DNA of 64,000 nt from Psychrobacter pacificensis (GCF_900101915.1 NZ_FNAL01000005.1:1-64000); one strand, 5' to 3'. Positions 18,517 to 29,472 are shown, counted from the stretch's first letter. Notes: generated by a model from the letters alone, not told the origin. Translations and numbers: made by a program.

Positions 18517-18978
18517 CTATTGGAGTGATGGCGTCGGTAAAGGCGCACCAGTCAATAACCCTACTTTTTCAATACCTGCCTGCTGCAAAGTTGCCATGAG
18601 CGTCATGATAGCGCCATATTGGTTATTTTGATCAGCATTAATCATCACTTGCAATGGCTCAGTGTTGGTATTACCGCTCTGAGACTGTAAGTTGGATAAA
18701 GTGTTAATTAGCTCAGGCTCACTAATAGGCAAGTCGATATTATTTTCATAACTGATAAAAATCTCACCCTTGTCAGTCAATGAGACAATGACGGGCAACT
18801 GGCTCTGACTCATGGTATTGGTTTGCTCTTTTGGCAAATCAACATCGACACCCGTAATGAGCATGGGTGCGGTCACCATAAATATCACCAATAGCACCAG
18901 CATAACGTCGATGTAGGGAACGACATTCATCTCTGCATTCAGCGCTTTTTTCTCACGGCGATAGGGATTTGGTTTCAT
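18517..18978 (-). CDS. tolR: Tol-Pal system protein TolR
   Basis: TolR is the ExbD-family stator partner of TolQ that uses proton flow to energise TolA. One membrane helix lies at VVPYIDVMLVLLVIFMVTAPML (about 19-40), with the conserved aspartate in PYIDVML. A periplasmic domain follows. It has 153 residues, as expected. Its ATG overlaps the tolQ stop by four bases (ATGA), indicating translational coupling. Confidence 0.94.
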   Translation of the reverse strand: MKPNPYRREKKALNAEMNVVPYIDVMLVLLVIFMVTAPMLITGVDVDLPKEQTNTMSQSQLPVIVSLTDKGEIFISYENNIDLPISEPELINTLSNLQSQSGNTNTEPLQVMINADQNNQYGAIMTLMATLQQAGIEKVGLLTGAPLPTPSLQ

Positions 18979-19697
18979 AGCCCATTCACCTGAGTGGCAC
19001 TCACTTGCGTCTCTCTAGCAACGGGGATTTGCACACTGGTCTCGCGCTGTAGCATGCCTGTCATCTCGTCACAGAACAGTGCTCGTGAATCATAAAGACG
19101 GCTAGATTTTGCCGTAAAATGATTGTATGCCAATACAGCAGGAATAGCGGCAAACAAGCCCATGGCTGTCGCAATCAGCGCCTCAGCAATACCAGGCGCG
19201 ACAGAGGCTAGGGTGGCTTGCTCGGTTTGCGACAGTCCCAAAAACGCGTTCATGATGCCCCAAACGGTTCCAAACAGTCCAATGTAAGGAGCCACCGAGC
19301 CGATACTCGCTAGCGTCGTCAGTCCTGACTCGAGTAATTGCTGCTGACGGCCCAAGCCGACACGCAGTTTACGTTCAACACCGTCGATGATGTCATCTTT
19401 AGGTTGACGCTTTTTATGCATTCTCAGGTACTCTGAAAATCCCACATAAAAAATCTGCTCAAGTCCTTGGCGATCAGGTGAGCCTTGTACGCCTTGATAC
19501 AGCTTTGCTAAATCTTCGCCTGACCAAAACCAAGTCTCAAATTGTTGATCAAAGTTTTTGGCTGTACCGAGCCGCGCACTCATACGGAAAATAATGACCC
19601 AACTGAACAAAGAGGCTAATAGCAATAACGCCATCACAATCTGTACCAATAGACTGGCTTGGGTAATAAGATCAATAATATTTAATGATTCAGGCAT
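18975..19697 (-). CDS. tolQ: Tol-Pal system protein TolQ
   Basis: TolQ is the MotA/TolQ/ExbB proton channel subunit. Three membrane segments are visible: LLVQIVMALLLLASLFSWVIIF near the start, IGSVAPYIGLFGTVWGIMNAFLGL in the middle, then IAEALIATAMGLFAAIPAVLAYN. The family signature GTVWGIM and the conserved small residues are present in 240 residues. It is the first gene of tolQRAB. The usual upstream ybgC thioesterase gene is absent, and the spacer to the divergent purine permease is about 550 bases. Confidence 0.95.
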   Translation of the reverse strand: MPESLNIIDLITQASLLVQIVMALLLLASLFSWVIIFRMSARLGTAKNFDQQFETWFWSGEDLAKLYQGVQGSPDRQGLEQIFYVGFSEYLRMHKKRQPKDDIIDGVERKLRVGLGRQQQLLESGLTTLASIGSVAPYIGLFGTVWGIMNAFLGLSQTEQATLASVAPGIAEALIATAMGLFAAIPAVLAYNHFTAKSSRLYDSRALFCDEMTGMLQRETSVQIPVARETQVSATQVNGL

Positions 19698-20245
19698 GTA
19701 ATGGACTCACGGATAATTGACAACAGCTGGTTTAAATAAAGACATCCAAACCAAACGAACCCTAAAAATAATAAGCATACTTTATCGTTGAATCTTAAGC
19801 GCAGTAAAGATCTCGGCAATCGGGTTTAGTAAGAGACTATTTGAGACCACGCTCAACCACTGAGACATCAACATAATAACCTGTTAGTTTACTTCTAAAT
19901 AAAAGAAACGTCATTATTAATGTGTTAACCAGACAAAAAGTACGATACATCAAATATTTTAACAATATAGTGGCAACACGCCCTACTAGTATACATAAAT
20001 GATTTGAGCTAGAGACTATAAGAAAATTCAAATTTGTATAGACTTTTTATCGTTATAAAAGTGGTGTTTTTAATTGTTTTTTATACGAGTTAGACATTAT
20101 CAGCGATTGAGTTTGTAAGACAACTCGTCTAATATGTTACGCTTTGTTACTACATTATTCTTACTGCGGCATCGCCATTTTGCTGAGGTCATGTTTAGTT
20201 TTAGGTAGTGGTGATTTTTTATTAGCCAGTTGGGGGCGAACACTT
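19698..20245. other. Divergent spacer between tolQ and the purine permease
   Basis: This AT-rich stretch of 548 bases should contain promoters for both genes. A weak 64-codon leftward frame at 19837-20031 has no family resemblance, and I do not treat it as a gene. No purine box like those at 13062 and 15577 was found here. Confidence 0.5.
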
Positions 20246-21541
20246 ATGAATGCAATTGAACGCTATTTTGGGATTAATGGTGACAATACCACGATCAAAA
20301 CAGAAATCGTCGCTGGTATAACCACGTTTTTGACGATGGCTTATATTATCTTTGTTAACCCTAATGTCTTAGCCGATGCAGGTATGGACAAAGGGGCCGT
20401 ATTTGTCGCAACCTGTGTGGCCGCAGCAGTCGGTTGTTTCATCATGGGTATCTATGCCCGACTACCAGTGGCATTAGCGCCAGGCATGGGACTTAATGCT
20501 TTCTTCACCTATGGCGTGGTCTTAGGTATGGGGTATGCATGGCAAACCGCGCTGGGTGCGGTGTTTTTGTCAGGTTGTATCTTTGTTCTATTAAGCCTCT
20601 TTAAGATTCGTGAGGCAATCATCAATGCGATTCCAAACTCTCTCAAAAACGGCGTGGTCGCTGGTATTGGTGCATTCTTGGCTTTTATTGCTTTGCAGAG
20701 TGCAGGTATCATCGTCAATCATGATGCGACCTTGGTTGCTCTTGGTGATATGACGTCATTTGGTCCTGTATTGGCATCTCTAGGTTTTGTCGTCATTATT
20801 GGTCTGTCTTATAAAAGAGTCCCAGGTGCGGTAACCATTGGTATTTTGCTGGTTGCTCTGATTAGTTTGCTAATGGGCTATACACAGTTTACCGGTATCA
20901 TATCTGCACCGCCTTCTATCGCGCCGACACTGATGCAGCTCGATATCGCTGGCGCATTTGATGTGGGTATGATCAGTGTGATCTTCGCTTTCTTATTTGT
21001 GGACTTATTTGATACTGCAGGTACGCTCATTGCAACCACTAGCCAAGCCAAGTTGACTGACAAAGATGGCAATATTCCTAATATGGGCAAGGCGCTATTA
21101 GCAGACTCAACAGCGACAGTTGCAGGCTCTTTACTTGGTACTTCATCGACAACCAGTTATATCGAAAGTATCTCTGGTATTGCCTCAGGTGGCCGTACAG
21201 GATTGATGGCAGTCACTGTTGGTGTGTTATTTTTACTAAGCATTTTCTTTTCTCCATTAGCCGGTATGATCCCAGCCTACGCGACGGCCGGTGCCATATT
21301 TTATGTTGCCGTACTGATGATGGGCACCCTAAAAGACATCGACTGGAGCGACTTAACAGAAGCGGCGCCTGTTGTAGTTGTATTGCTGTTCACGCCGCTG
21401 ACATACTCTATCGCTGATGGCATCGCACTTGGTTTTATCACCTTTACCGCGGTCAAAGCGATCTCTGGTAAGTTCGCTGATATCAGCATTGCTGTATGGC
21501 TTTTGACTCTTGTGCTATTGGTTAAAATTATCTTCTTATAA
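20246..21541 (+). CDS. AzgA-type adenine/guanine/hypoxanthine permease
   Basis: This NCS2-superfamily purine transporter belongs to the AzgA-like branch (PbuG/PurP/GhxP relatives). The start MNAIERYFG...TTIKTEIVAGITTFLTMAY is characteristic, as are VALAPGMGLNAFFTYGVV, FDTAGTLIATTSQA and GTSSTTSYIESISGIASGGRTGL. About 12 hydrophobic segments occur in 431 residues. I chose the ATG at 20246. A frame extending back to 20144 adds 34 residues unlike the family. It probably supplies guanine or hypoxanthine to GuaD and XDH or to salvage. The substrate preference is not readable from sequence. Confidence 0.9.
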   Translation: MNAIERYFGINGDNTTIKTEIVAGITTFLTMAYIIFVNPNVLADAGMDKGAVFVATCVAAAVGCFIMGIYARLPVALAPGMGLNAFFTYGVVLGMGYAWQTALGAVFLSGCIFVLLSLFKIREAIINAIPNSLKNGVVAGIGAFLAFIALQSAGIIVNHDATLVALGDMTSFGPVLASLGFVVIIGLSYKRVPGAVTIGILLVALISLLMGYTQFTGIISAPPSIAPTLMQLDIAGAFDVGMISVIFAFLFVDLFDTAGTLIATTSQAKLTDKDGNIPNMGKALLADSTATVAGSLLGTSSTTSYIESISGIASGGRTGLMAVTVGVLFLLSIFFSPLAGMIPAYATAGAIFYVAVLMMGTLKDIDWSDLTEAAPVVVVLLFTPLTYSIADGIALGFITFTAVKAISGKFADISIAVWLLTLVLLVKIIFL

Positions 21542-21575
21542 GGCGTATTGCGCTAGGTATGAGACCTAACCATAC

Positions 21576-21608
21576 AACCCTCTTTATCACTTGATGGTAA
21601 AGAGGGTT
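21576..21608 (+). terminator. Terminator after the AzgA-type permease
   Basis: AACCCTCTTTA pairs with TAAAGAGGGTT across a short loop and is followed by a run of T. It lies about 35 bases past the stop. Confidence 0.85.
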
Positions 21609-22250
21609 TTTATTATTTGGAGATGGTACTTAGCTTACTAGTGAGCCCAAAATTGTTACGATTAAAACCCAAAATTTTGGTAATAATTAATCAGTAATAG
21701 TAAACTAAAAAATATAACCAAAGCGTCATGACTGAAAAATTGCTTGTAAATATTTGTTTTTTAAAGAAAAATTAATTTTTAAAAATAAAAAAAAGCGTTA
21801 GTTTGAATTTTTTTTTCATGATATTATAGCCGAGTTAAGCGCATCACCTCAATCAACGCCGTAGAGGTTTTTCTTACAGTGAATTTGCACATTTAAGATG
21901 GTATGTTTGGGCTTGTTTAAGTGTTTTTTTATCACTTCATTCAAGCGATATTTGGCCATCACACTCCTTTCACTACTAACAAGAAGAAGGCACTAATGCC
22001 GCTTAATTTTTCGTTGTTGCCTTTGTATTGTTAACGTAGCCCGTTTAACAGTGGAACGACCTACTTAACCATCTCCAGCATGTGCTGGATTTTCTAGTTT
22101 TGTGATGGCGCCGTTTGGTCTTTTGATTATTGCTGTGAATATCCTTCCATAACCTCTATTTTGATAGCGGTTACGAGCAGTTATGCAGGACGATCAGACT
22201 TCCTAAAGCACCATTTATTATGGTTTTTAAACGATAGTTATGGAGTTGTT
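21609..22250 (+). promoter_or_regulatory. Long AT-rich leader of putA
   Basis: No gene was found. A tentative promoter is TTGAAT at 21803 with TATAGC 16 bases on at 21825, which would give a leader of roughly 410 bases. It includes AAGGCA/TGCCTT arms at 21987 and 22018. It also includes a hairpin at 22074-22094 (TCCAGC, loop ATGT, GCTGGA, then TTTT) that resembles a weak terminator. A regulatory leader or a small RNA is possible. Confidence 0.4.
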
Positions 22251-25200
22251 ATGAACCCAGTAGACCAGTTTACCCCGCAAGAGCCGATTTTGTTCAATCC
22301 TGTTGATATGCTGTCGCCAGAGTATCTTGCCCAGCCAATAGAAGAGTTATATAAGCGTATTTCGCCACTATATAGCGTTGATGAACAGCGTTGGTTGGCT
22401 GATTTATTGCCACTTGCCAAGCCTAGTGCAGAGGAGCGTGATGCTGCCGCTGAGCAGACACGCAAGCTGGTTGAGCATGTGCGTAACGATGGCAAAGCCG
22501 TCAAGATGGTTGACTCATTATTGCTTGAGTATAGCCTTGATACCCAAGAAGGTATCTTGCTCATGAGCTTGGCAGAAGCGTTGATTCGAGTGCCGGATAA
22601 TTATACTGCTGATGCATTGATTCATGACAAAATGAGTGTGGCAGATTGGAAAAAGCACATCAAAAATGACAATGGTTTCATGGTCAATGCCTCTACTTGG
22701 GGCATGATGATGACAGGCCGTGTCGTCAGTATTGATAGCAGCACTACTGCATCAGGTTTCTTGGATCGCATGACCAAAAAGATGGGTGAGCCTGTCATTC
22801 GTAGTGCCATGCAAAAAGCCATGCGCATCATGGGCCATCAGTTTGTATTGGGCGAAACCATCGAAGACGCCAATAAAAACAGCCAGCCATATCGTAATAA
22901 AGGTTATACCTATTCATTCGATATGCTAGGTGAAGCGGCTATCACGCATAGAGATGCTGAAAAATACTTCAATGACTACTTGCATGCGATCAAAGCGACG
23001 GCCAACGTCAAAGTCAAAGAAGGTATGCCTAAGCCATCAGTATCTATCAAATTGTCTGCGCTGCATCCTCGCTATGAAGCGACACAAGAAGCTCAAGTTA
23101 TGGGTCTATTGCGTCAACGCTGCTTGCTCCTTATTGAAGCGGCACGCGAGGTCAATGTTGATCTTAGTATTGATGCCGAAGAAGCGGATCGTCTTGAGAT
23201 TTCTTTAAAACTGTTTGAGTCTCTATACCGTGATAACTCAACAGCTAGTTGGGATGGCCTAGGTATCGTTGTACAAGGTTATTCTAAACGTGCTATTGCT
23301 GTATTGGCTTGGCTTGCTCGTTTGTCTTCTGAAGTAGGCGATCGCATTCCAGTACGTCTGGTAAAAGGCGCTTATTGGGATACTGAGATCAAACTTGCTC
23401 AGCAAAAAGGTCTATCAGGCTATCCAGTTTGGACACGCAAAGAAGGTACAGATACCGCATATCTTGCCAGTGCGCGTTTCTTATTATCAGACCATCTGCG
23501 CGGTCTTATTTGGCCACAGTTTGCGACGCATAATGCGCACACACTGTCTTCAATCATGACCATGAGCACCCATAAAGAGTTTGAATTCCAGCGTTTGCAC
23601 GGTATGGGTGATGCACTTTATGACCATATTTTGCAAGCTTATGAGATTCCTGTACGTATCTATGCACCAGTTGGCGCGCACAAAGACTTGCTACCATATT
23701 TGGTACGTCGTTTGTTAGAGAACGGTGCCAACAGCTCTTTTGTTCATCAGTTATTAGACAAGTCGTATCCGATTGAAAAACTAACTGTGCATCCATATGA
23801 CAAGCTACTTGCCAACCCAACCTTGCACAACCCAGATATTCCGCTACCACTAGAGATTTATGGTTCGCGCCGTGCAAGTTTTGGCCCTAATATATTTGTA
23901 GAGTCACAATGGCTACCGTTCAAAGCAGCTATTGATAGCCATCTCAATAAAAAATGGTCAGCGACACCTATCATCAACGGCCAAGCAATTAATGAATATG
24001 AAGTAGATGGCGTCACCCATCAGCTTGATGCGCAGCCTGTACTTGCGCCTTGGAATCATGACGTAAGCGCTGGTGAAGTCAAATATGCCAATGCAGAATT
24101 GGCTCGTCAAGCAATTGATGTGGCTGTCGCTGGTCAAAGCATGTGGCAAAACGTAGCCGTGACCAAGCGTGCGGCAATACTGCGTAAAATCGCTGAGCTA
24201 TTTGAAGAAAACTACGCTGAGCTAATGGCACTATGCCAAGTCGAAGCTGGTAAGACTATGCAAGACAGCATCGATGAAATCAAAGAAGCCGTTGATTTCT
24301 GTCGTTTTTACGCTGATGAAGCAGAGCGCCTAGACGATGTCGTGCATGAGTTTACAGATTTGTCTGGTAAGCCATCTCGTCAAGTTTATAAACCACGTGG
24401 CACTTTTGTGTGTATTAGTCCATGGAACTTCCCATTGGCTATCTATACGGGTCAAATCGTGGCGGCACTGGCAGCAGGTAATACGGTAGTCGCTAAGCCT
24501 GCTGAACAAACCAGCTTGATTGCGCATTTTGCTGCGCAACTCATGTATCAAGCGGGTGTACCAGCAGAAGCACTACAATTGGTGACAGGTGCCGGTGATG
24601 TGGGCGGAGCGCTAACGGCTGCTGATAACATAGCAGGTGTGATATTTACTGGCTCAACCCAAACTGCTCAGCGTATCAATCAAAGCTTGAATGATCATGC
24701 TCAAGCGAGTGGCGAGCTGCCTGTATTTATCGCTGAAACTGGCGGTCAGAACGCAATGATTGTTGACTCAACAGCACTGCCAGAGCAAGTCGTTCGAGAT
24801 GCGGTATTGTCGGCCTTTGGTTCAGCAGGTCAGCGTTGTTCAGCTTGTCGTATATTGTGCGTGCAAGATGAGATGGCGGATGATTTGATTGAGCTGTTAC
24901 AAGGCAATATGGCTGAGCTGTCTGTTGGCAATCCACTATACGCTGCCACAGATGTGGGTCCTGTGATTGATGCTGATGCCAAAAATGGTTTAGAGGCGCA
25001 TATCGCCCGTATGGACGCTGAGCCAACCGCTACTATCTTGGCTCAAACCCCAATGAGTTCAAGCTCGGTTGTCAGCCAAGAAAACTCTACCTTTGTATTG
25101 CCAACCGCAATCGAGGTAAGCAGTATTGATGTGATTGGTGGTGAGCACTTTGGTCCAATCCTGCACGTATTGCGCTATCAAGCACGTGATCTGAATAAGC

Positions 25201-25499
25201 TGATTGACGCTATCAACAACACAGGCTTTGGTTTGACGATGGGTATTCATAGCCGTATCGAAAAAACTGTTGAGCATATCGAGCGCCGTGCTTTTGTAGG
25301 CAACACTTATATCAACCGTAACCAAATCGGCGCGGTCGTAAACGTCCAGCCATTTGGTGGTTGTGGTCTGTCTGGTACTGGCCCGAAAGCAGGTGGCCCG
25401 CACTATGTTGCGCGTCTGATGCAGCTTAGCTCAGAATCAAATGGTAGCAACCAAACAAATGTTAACACCCAAACAACCACTCAAACAGAACTCGCATAA
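22251..25499 (+). CDS. putA: Bifunctional proline dehydrogenase / P5C dehydrogenase (PutA), C-terminal domain detached
   Basis: PutA oxidises proline to glutamate by FAD-dependent proline dehydrogenase (barrel, about 120-480, with SVKLSALHPRYE-like SIKLSALHPRYE and LVKGAYWD) and NAD-dependent P5C dehydrogenase (about 580-1060, with FISPWNFPLA-like CISPWNFPLA, FTGSTQTA, ETGGQN and the catalytic Cys in GQRCSACR). There is no N-terminal ribbon-helix-helix DNA-binding domain. I chose the ATG at 22251 because GGAG lies 5 bases upstream, giving 1082 residues. The protein ends in a Thr/Asn/Gln-rich tail just after the ALDH domain. The domain that normally follows in long PutA proteins is the next gene. 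Confidence 0.92.
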   Translation: MNPVDQFTPQEPILFNPVDMLSPEYLAQPIEELYKRISPLYSVDEQRWLADLLPLAKPSAEERDAAAEQTRKLVEHVRNDGKAVKMVDSLLLEYSLDTQEGILLMSLAEALIRVPDNYTADALIHDKMSVADWKKHIKNDNGFMVNASTWGMMMTGRVVSIDSSTTASGFLDRMTKKMGEPVIRSAMQKAMRIMGHQFVLGETIEDANKNSQPYRNKGYTYSFDMLGEAAITHRDAEKYFNDYLHAIKATANVKVKEGMPKPSVSIKLSALHPRYEATQEAQVMGLLRQRCLLLIEAAREVNVDLSIDAEEADRLEISLKLFESLYRDNSTASWDGLGIVVQGYSKRAIAVLAWLARLSSEVGDRIPVRLVKGAYWDTEIKLAQQKGLSGYPVWTRKEGTDTAYLASARFLLSDHLRGLIWPQFATHNAHTLSSIMTMSTHKEFEFQRLHGMGDALYDHILQAYEIPVRIYAPVGAHKDLLPYLVRRLLENGANSSFVHQLLDKSYPIEKLTVHPYDKLLANPTLHNPDIPLPLEIYGSRRASFGPNIFVESQWLPFKAAIDSHLNKKWSATPIINGQAINEYEVDGVTHQLDAQPVLAPWNHDVSAGEVKYANAELARQAIDVAVAGQSMWQNVAVTKRAAILRKIAELFEENYAELMALCQVEAGKTMQDSIDEIKEAVDFCRFYADEAERLDDVVHEFTDLSGKPSRQVYKPRGTFVCISPWNFPLAIYTGQIVAALAAGNTVVAKPAEQTSLIAHFAAQLMYQAGVPAEALQLVTGAGDVGGALTAADNIAGVIFTGSTQTAQRINQSLNDHAQASGELPVFIAETGGQNAMIVDSTALPEQVVRDAVLSAFGSAGQRCSACRILCVQDEMADDLIELLQGNMAELSVGNPLYAATDVGPVIDADAKNGLEAHIARMDAEPTATILAQTPMSSSSVVSQENSTFVLPTAIEVSSIDVIGGEHFGPILHVLRYQARDLNKLIDAINNTGFGLTMGIHSRIEKTVEHIERRAFVGNTYINRNQIGAVVNVQPFGGCGLSGTGPKAGGPHYVARLMQLSSESNGSNQTNVNTQTTTQTELA

Positions 25500-25510
25500 G
25501 GAGTAGCAAC

Positions 25511-26203
25511 ATGGCGACTGAATTCAAAAAAAATCATGCCCAGGTTTGTGAATCTTGGCGACTACTTGGCGCGGTCAATCGCGCAACGTACCTAGAGGCG
25601 GCAATTCCAAAGTTGTCTCTATTGACTGGTGATGCCAACAAAGCAAAGCGTTTATTCAATCACCTATTGAACGCGGCGCCAAGCTTAGATGAGACGCATC
25701 GTATGACTGGTGCGACAGGTGAGTCAAACGACTTGTACGTCACTGGTCGTGGTAAGACAATGGTCGTTGGTGGCGAATCAGCCAGAGCAATGGCCGTACT
25801 AGGTCAGCTTGTGGCTGCATTATTGACTGGTAATGAAGTCATACTGCATTGCCCAAGCCAAAATGAGATGTGCAATGAAGCCGCTAAAATCCTGTACGAT
25901 ACGGGTATTAGCGAAGATGTATTGAGCGTGGCTAATGACTCGCAAACCATCACGCTTTTATACATTGATCGTCTTGCTCAGGTGGCCGTTTCTGGCAGTC
26001 GTAGTGAAGTACAAGCCATCAGTCAAGAGCTTGCAAAGACAGATGGTATTTTGACTCAAGTCATCAGTGTCACTGATATGGAAGGACTGTCTGAGATGTT
26101 AACGCCTGATTATCTGCATCGTTTTGTCACTGAGCGTGTTAAGACGATTAACACCACAGCGATTGGTGGTAATGCTAGCTTGCTTGAGCTTGGTACAGAG
26201 TAA
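25511..26203 (+). CDS. Stand-alone PutA C-terminal (ALDH-superfamily-like) domain
   Basis: This 230-residue protein matches the end of long PutA proteins. INTTAIGGNASLLELG aligns to the E. coli PutA terminus VNTAAAGGNASLMTIG, and MTGATGESNDLYVTGRGKTM aligns to LPGPTGERNTWTLMPRERVL as I recall it. In long PutA this domain folds against the P5C dehydrogenase active site and supports substrate channelling. Here it is in another frame, 11 bases after putA. It has its own AAGGAG overlapping the putA TAA and an ATG at the right distance. It is therefore probably made separately and joins PutA as a subunit. No catalytic Cys/Glu pair of ALDH is evident. Confidence 0.8.
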   Translation: MATEFKKNHAQVCESWRLLGAVNRATYLEAAIPKLSLLTGDANKAKRLFNHLLNAAPSLDETHRMTGATGESNDLYVTGRGKTMVVGGESARAMAVLGQLVAALLTGNEVILHCPSQNEMCNEAAKILYDTGISEDVLSVANDSQTITLLYIDRLAQVAVSGSRSEVQAISQELAKTDGILTQVISVTDMEGLSEMLTPDYLHRFVTERVKTINTTAIGGNASLLELGTE

Positions 26204-26314
26204 TAGTATTAACGACCAACACGTTTAGTGTTTATAGTGGTTTTAATAAATACTAAGCGGCGTTTGATACATCATTATGAGTATTGAACGAGTAATTGTG
26301 TAATATGCATAAGA

Positions 26315-26355
26315 AAAAACCGCTATCTGAGTAATTATCAGATAGCGGTTTTTTT
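26315..26355. terminator. Bidirectional terminator between the putA operon and roxA
   Basis: AAAAACCGCTATCTGA pairs with TCAGATAGCGGTTTTT. U-runs occur on both strands, so it can stop the rightward putA transcript and the leftward roxA transcript. Confidence 0.9.
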
Positions 26356-26392
26356 ATTGTGCATTATTCAGCTAAAATTTGATGATTATGTT

Positions 26393-27577
26393 TTATTCAG
26401 TCATATTGACCCATATCCAACCGTTTTCTAACCATTCGCTTAAATCATCTGTATCGATATCCTTCACATCACTATATTGTAATGGCTCTCCATCAGCCAA
26501 ACGTACCAACACTGCTATTGCTGCATCATCAAGTCCATCGAGACGCTGCCCATTGGCATACAGCACAATACCATTACCAGTTTTGTTATAGAGTAGGCGA
26601 TTGCTATAGTCCGCTTGCAATAGCGCACCTTCAGACAAGGCTTGTACAAGCTCATCGGTGCCCAGTGTTTCCTCTGGCATCAGCGCATCGTATTGGCGCT
26701 TACTCACCACCTCAGAGACTGCTTGACGAATCATATCATCACCACGCTCAGACTGTAGCATGTGCAAGAGCTGCTCTTTGATCGCACTGATACTCTCTGA
26801 TTGCAATGCGCCAGATGCCTGTAGTGCTTGCGGCAATAGCAGCGGAATAAACAAATCGCTATCGTTGGTGGCGATATCCGCTAAGCTATCGATAATTTGC
26901 ATCAAATTTGGACGACGGCAGCCAAAAGAAAACGTCAGACAATCATCTTGCGCCACGCCGAAATGCGAGAGTTTGGGCGGCACATAAAGCACGTCACCCG
27001 CTTCTAATATCTCATCAAAGATGATGTCGCCCATATCATCAAACAGTCTTATCGGCTCATCTGCGACAAACTCCGTATTCTTATCACAGTATTTACCTAG
27101 CTGCCAACGGCGAGAGCCATAGCCTTGCGCCAAAAATACATCATAGTCATCATAGTGCTTGCCGACCGAGCCGCCTTTAGGCGCGTAAGAGACCATAATG
27201 TCATCACGCTGCCACTGCGGAATATAGTCAAACGCTTGCCACAACTGACCGAGCTCTGGTGACCATTGCTCTAGGTTTTGTACCAATACGGTCCATTGTT
27301 CTGGTAGGTTCTCAAAATCAGTCTCGCTCAGTGGGCTTTTTTTGAGTTGCCACTGCGCTTGACCTTCTTTTTTACTGGCTGCTTGGGTTAGCAAGCGTGC
27401 GCTAGCATCTTCTTCAAGGGCAAGACCCATCATATCATCGGGCTCAAACATATCGATCAGCTGCGGTAAGCCTTGCTTGATAAGCAGTGGTTTTTTCTGC
27501 CAGTATTCAGCCAAAAACTGCTCAGGCGTAATAGAGTCGGGTAGACAAAGAGGAATAGAGGTCATGGGTAAATCCAT
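26393..27577 (-). CDS. roxA: Ribosomal oxygenase RoxA-like (JmjC/cupin, uL16 arginine hydroxylase)
   Basis: This Fe(II)/2-oxoglutarate oxygenase of the YcfD/RoxA family hydroxylates an arginine of ribosomal protein uL16 in E. coli. The opening LPDSITPEQFLAEYWQKKPLLIKQG is typical. The iron ligands are probably GKHYDDYDVF (His-x-Asp) and the histidine in KLSHFGVAQD, with GSRRWQLGKY between them. The C-terminal winged-helix-like part follows, for 394 residues in total. An in-frame ATG at 27565 is an alternative start. It is a single gene convergent with putA. Confidence 0.9.
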   Translation of the reverse strand: MDLPMTSIPLCLPDSITPEQFLAEYWQKKPLLIKQGLPQLIDMFEPDDMMGLALEEDASARLLTQAASKKEGQAQWQLKKSPLSETDFENLPEQWTVLVQNLEQWSPELGQLWQAFDYIPQWQRDDIMVSYAPKGGSVGKHYDDYDVFLAQGYGSRRWQLGKYCDKNTEFVADEPIRLFDDMGDIIFDEILEAGDVLYVPPKLSHFGVAQDDCLTFSFGCRRPNLMQIIDSLADIATNDSDLFIPLLLPQALQASGALQSESISAIKEQLLHMLQSERGDDMIRQAVSEVVSKRQYDALMPEETLGTDELVQALSEGALLQADYSNRLLYNKTGNGIVLYANGQRLDGLDDAAIAVLVRLADGEPLQYSDVKDIDTDDLSEWLENGWIWVNMTE

Positions 27578-27695
27578 ATTTTAAATACGTACAAGATTGA
27601 TGGTAAGGGATGCTTTATAGGAAGGGATTAATCGTTTATGATGATCACCTATCTGATGGCTATCATCAGAGCAGCCATCAAATCGTAGGAAAGTT

Positions 27696-27890
27696 ATGAA
27701 AAAATTACATTTTGTTGTCATTATTGCTAGCGTGTTTTTCTTGCAAGCTTGTGTCCATAAAATCGTCACCGTGCCTGCCAAAGTCGCCTATAAAACCACC
27801 AAAGGCGTAGTCAAAGGCACGGTCGCGGTCGGTAAAGCTATCATACCAGGCGATAGTGATGACGATGATGATAAAAAGGATAAAAAATAA
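27696..27890 (+). CDS. Small lipoprotein, acidic/basic C-terminus
   Basis: The 64-residue protein has a lipoprotein signal (KKLHFVVIIASVFFLQAC), with lipidation expected at the Cys near residue 19. The mature part is VHKIVTVPAKVAYKTTKGVVKGTVAVGKAIIPG, then DSDDDDDKKDKK. It resembles short Moraxellaceae lipoproteins of unknown function (I recall a family named NF038104) with the same VTVPxKVAYKTTKGVVKG core. AGGAA precedes the ATG and a terminator follows, so it is probably its own transcript. The residue after Cys is V, giving no Asp inner-membrane retention signal. Confidence 0.8.
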   Translation: MKKLHFVVIIASVFFLQACVHKIVTVPAKVAYKTTKGVVKGTVAVGKAIIPGDSDDDDDKKDKK

Positions 27891-27953
27891 AACCTTACTT
27901 ATCACCTATGAGTTTTTAAGATCATCATAGCATGCAAAGTAAGGTTGTTTTTT
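27891..27953 (+). terminator. Terminator after the small lipoprotein gene
   Basis: AACCTTACTT pairs with AAGTAAGGTT across a loop that itself contains CTATGA/TCATAG, followed by a run of seven T. It begins at the stop codon. Confidence 0.75.
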
Positions 27954-28047
27954 TATAGACTTAGGCGAATGTATAGCCAGTTTGAACAAATAGAGATGAG
28001 GCAATTGTGCCTTATCTCTATTGCTTTAAGGTATTCAATTCATCTTA

Positions 28048-29472
<1,425 letters not shown>

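Noticed and set aside
19837..20031. 64-codon leftward frame upstream of tolQ
   Set aside because: Its composition is unlike the neighbouring proteins, no family resemblance or clear ribosome site was seen, and it lies in an AT-rich promoter spacer.
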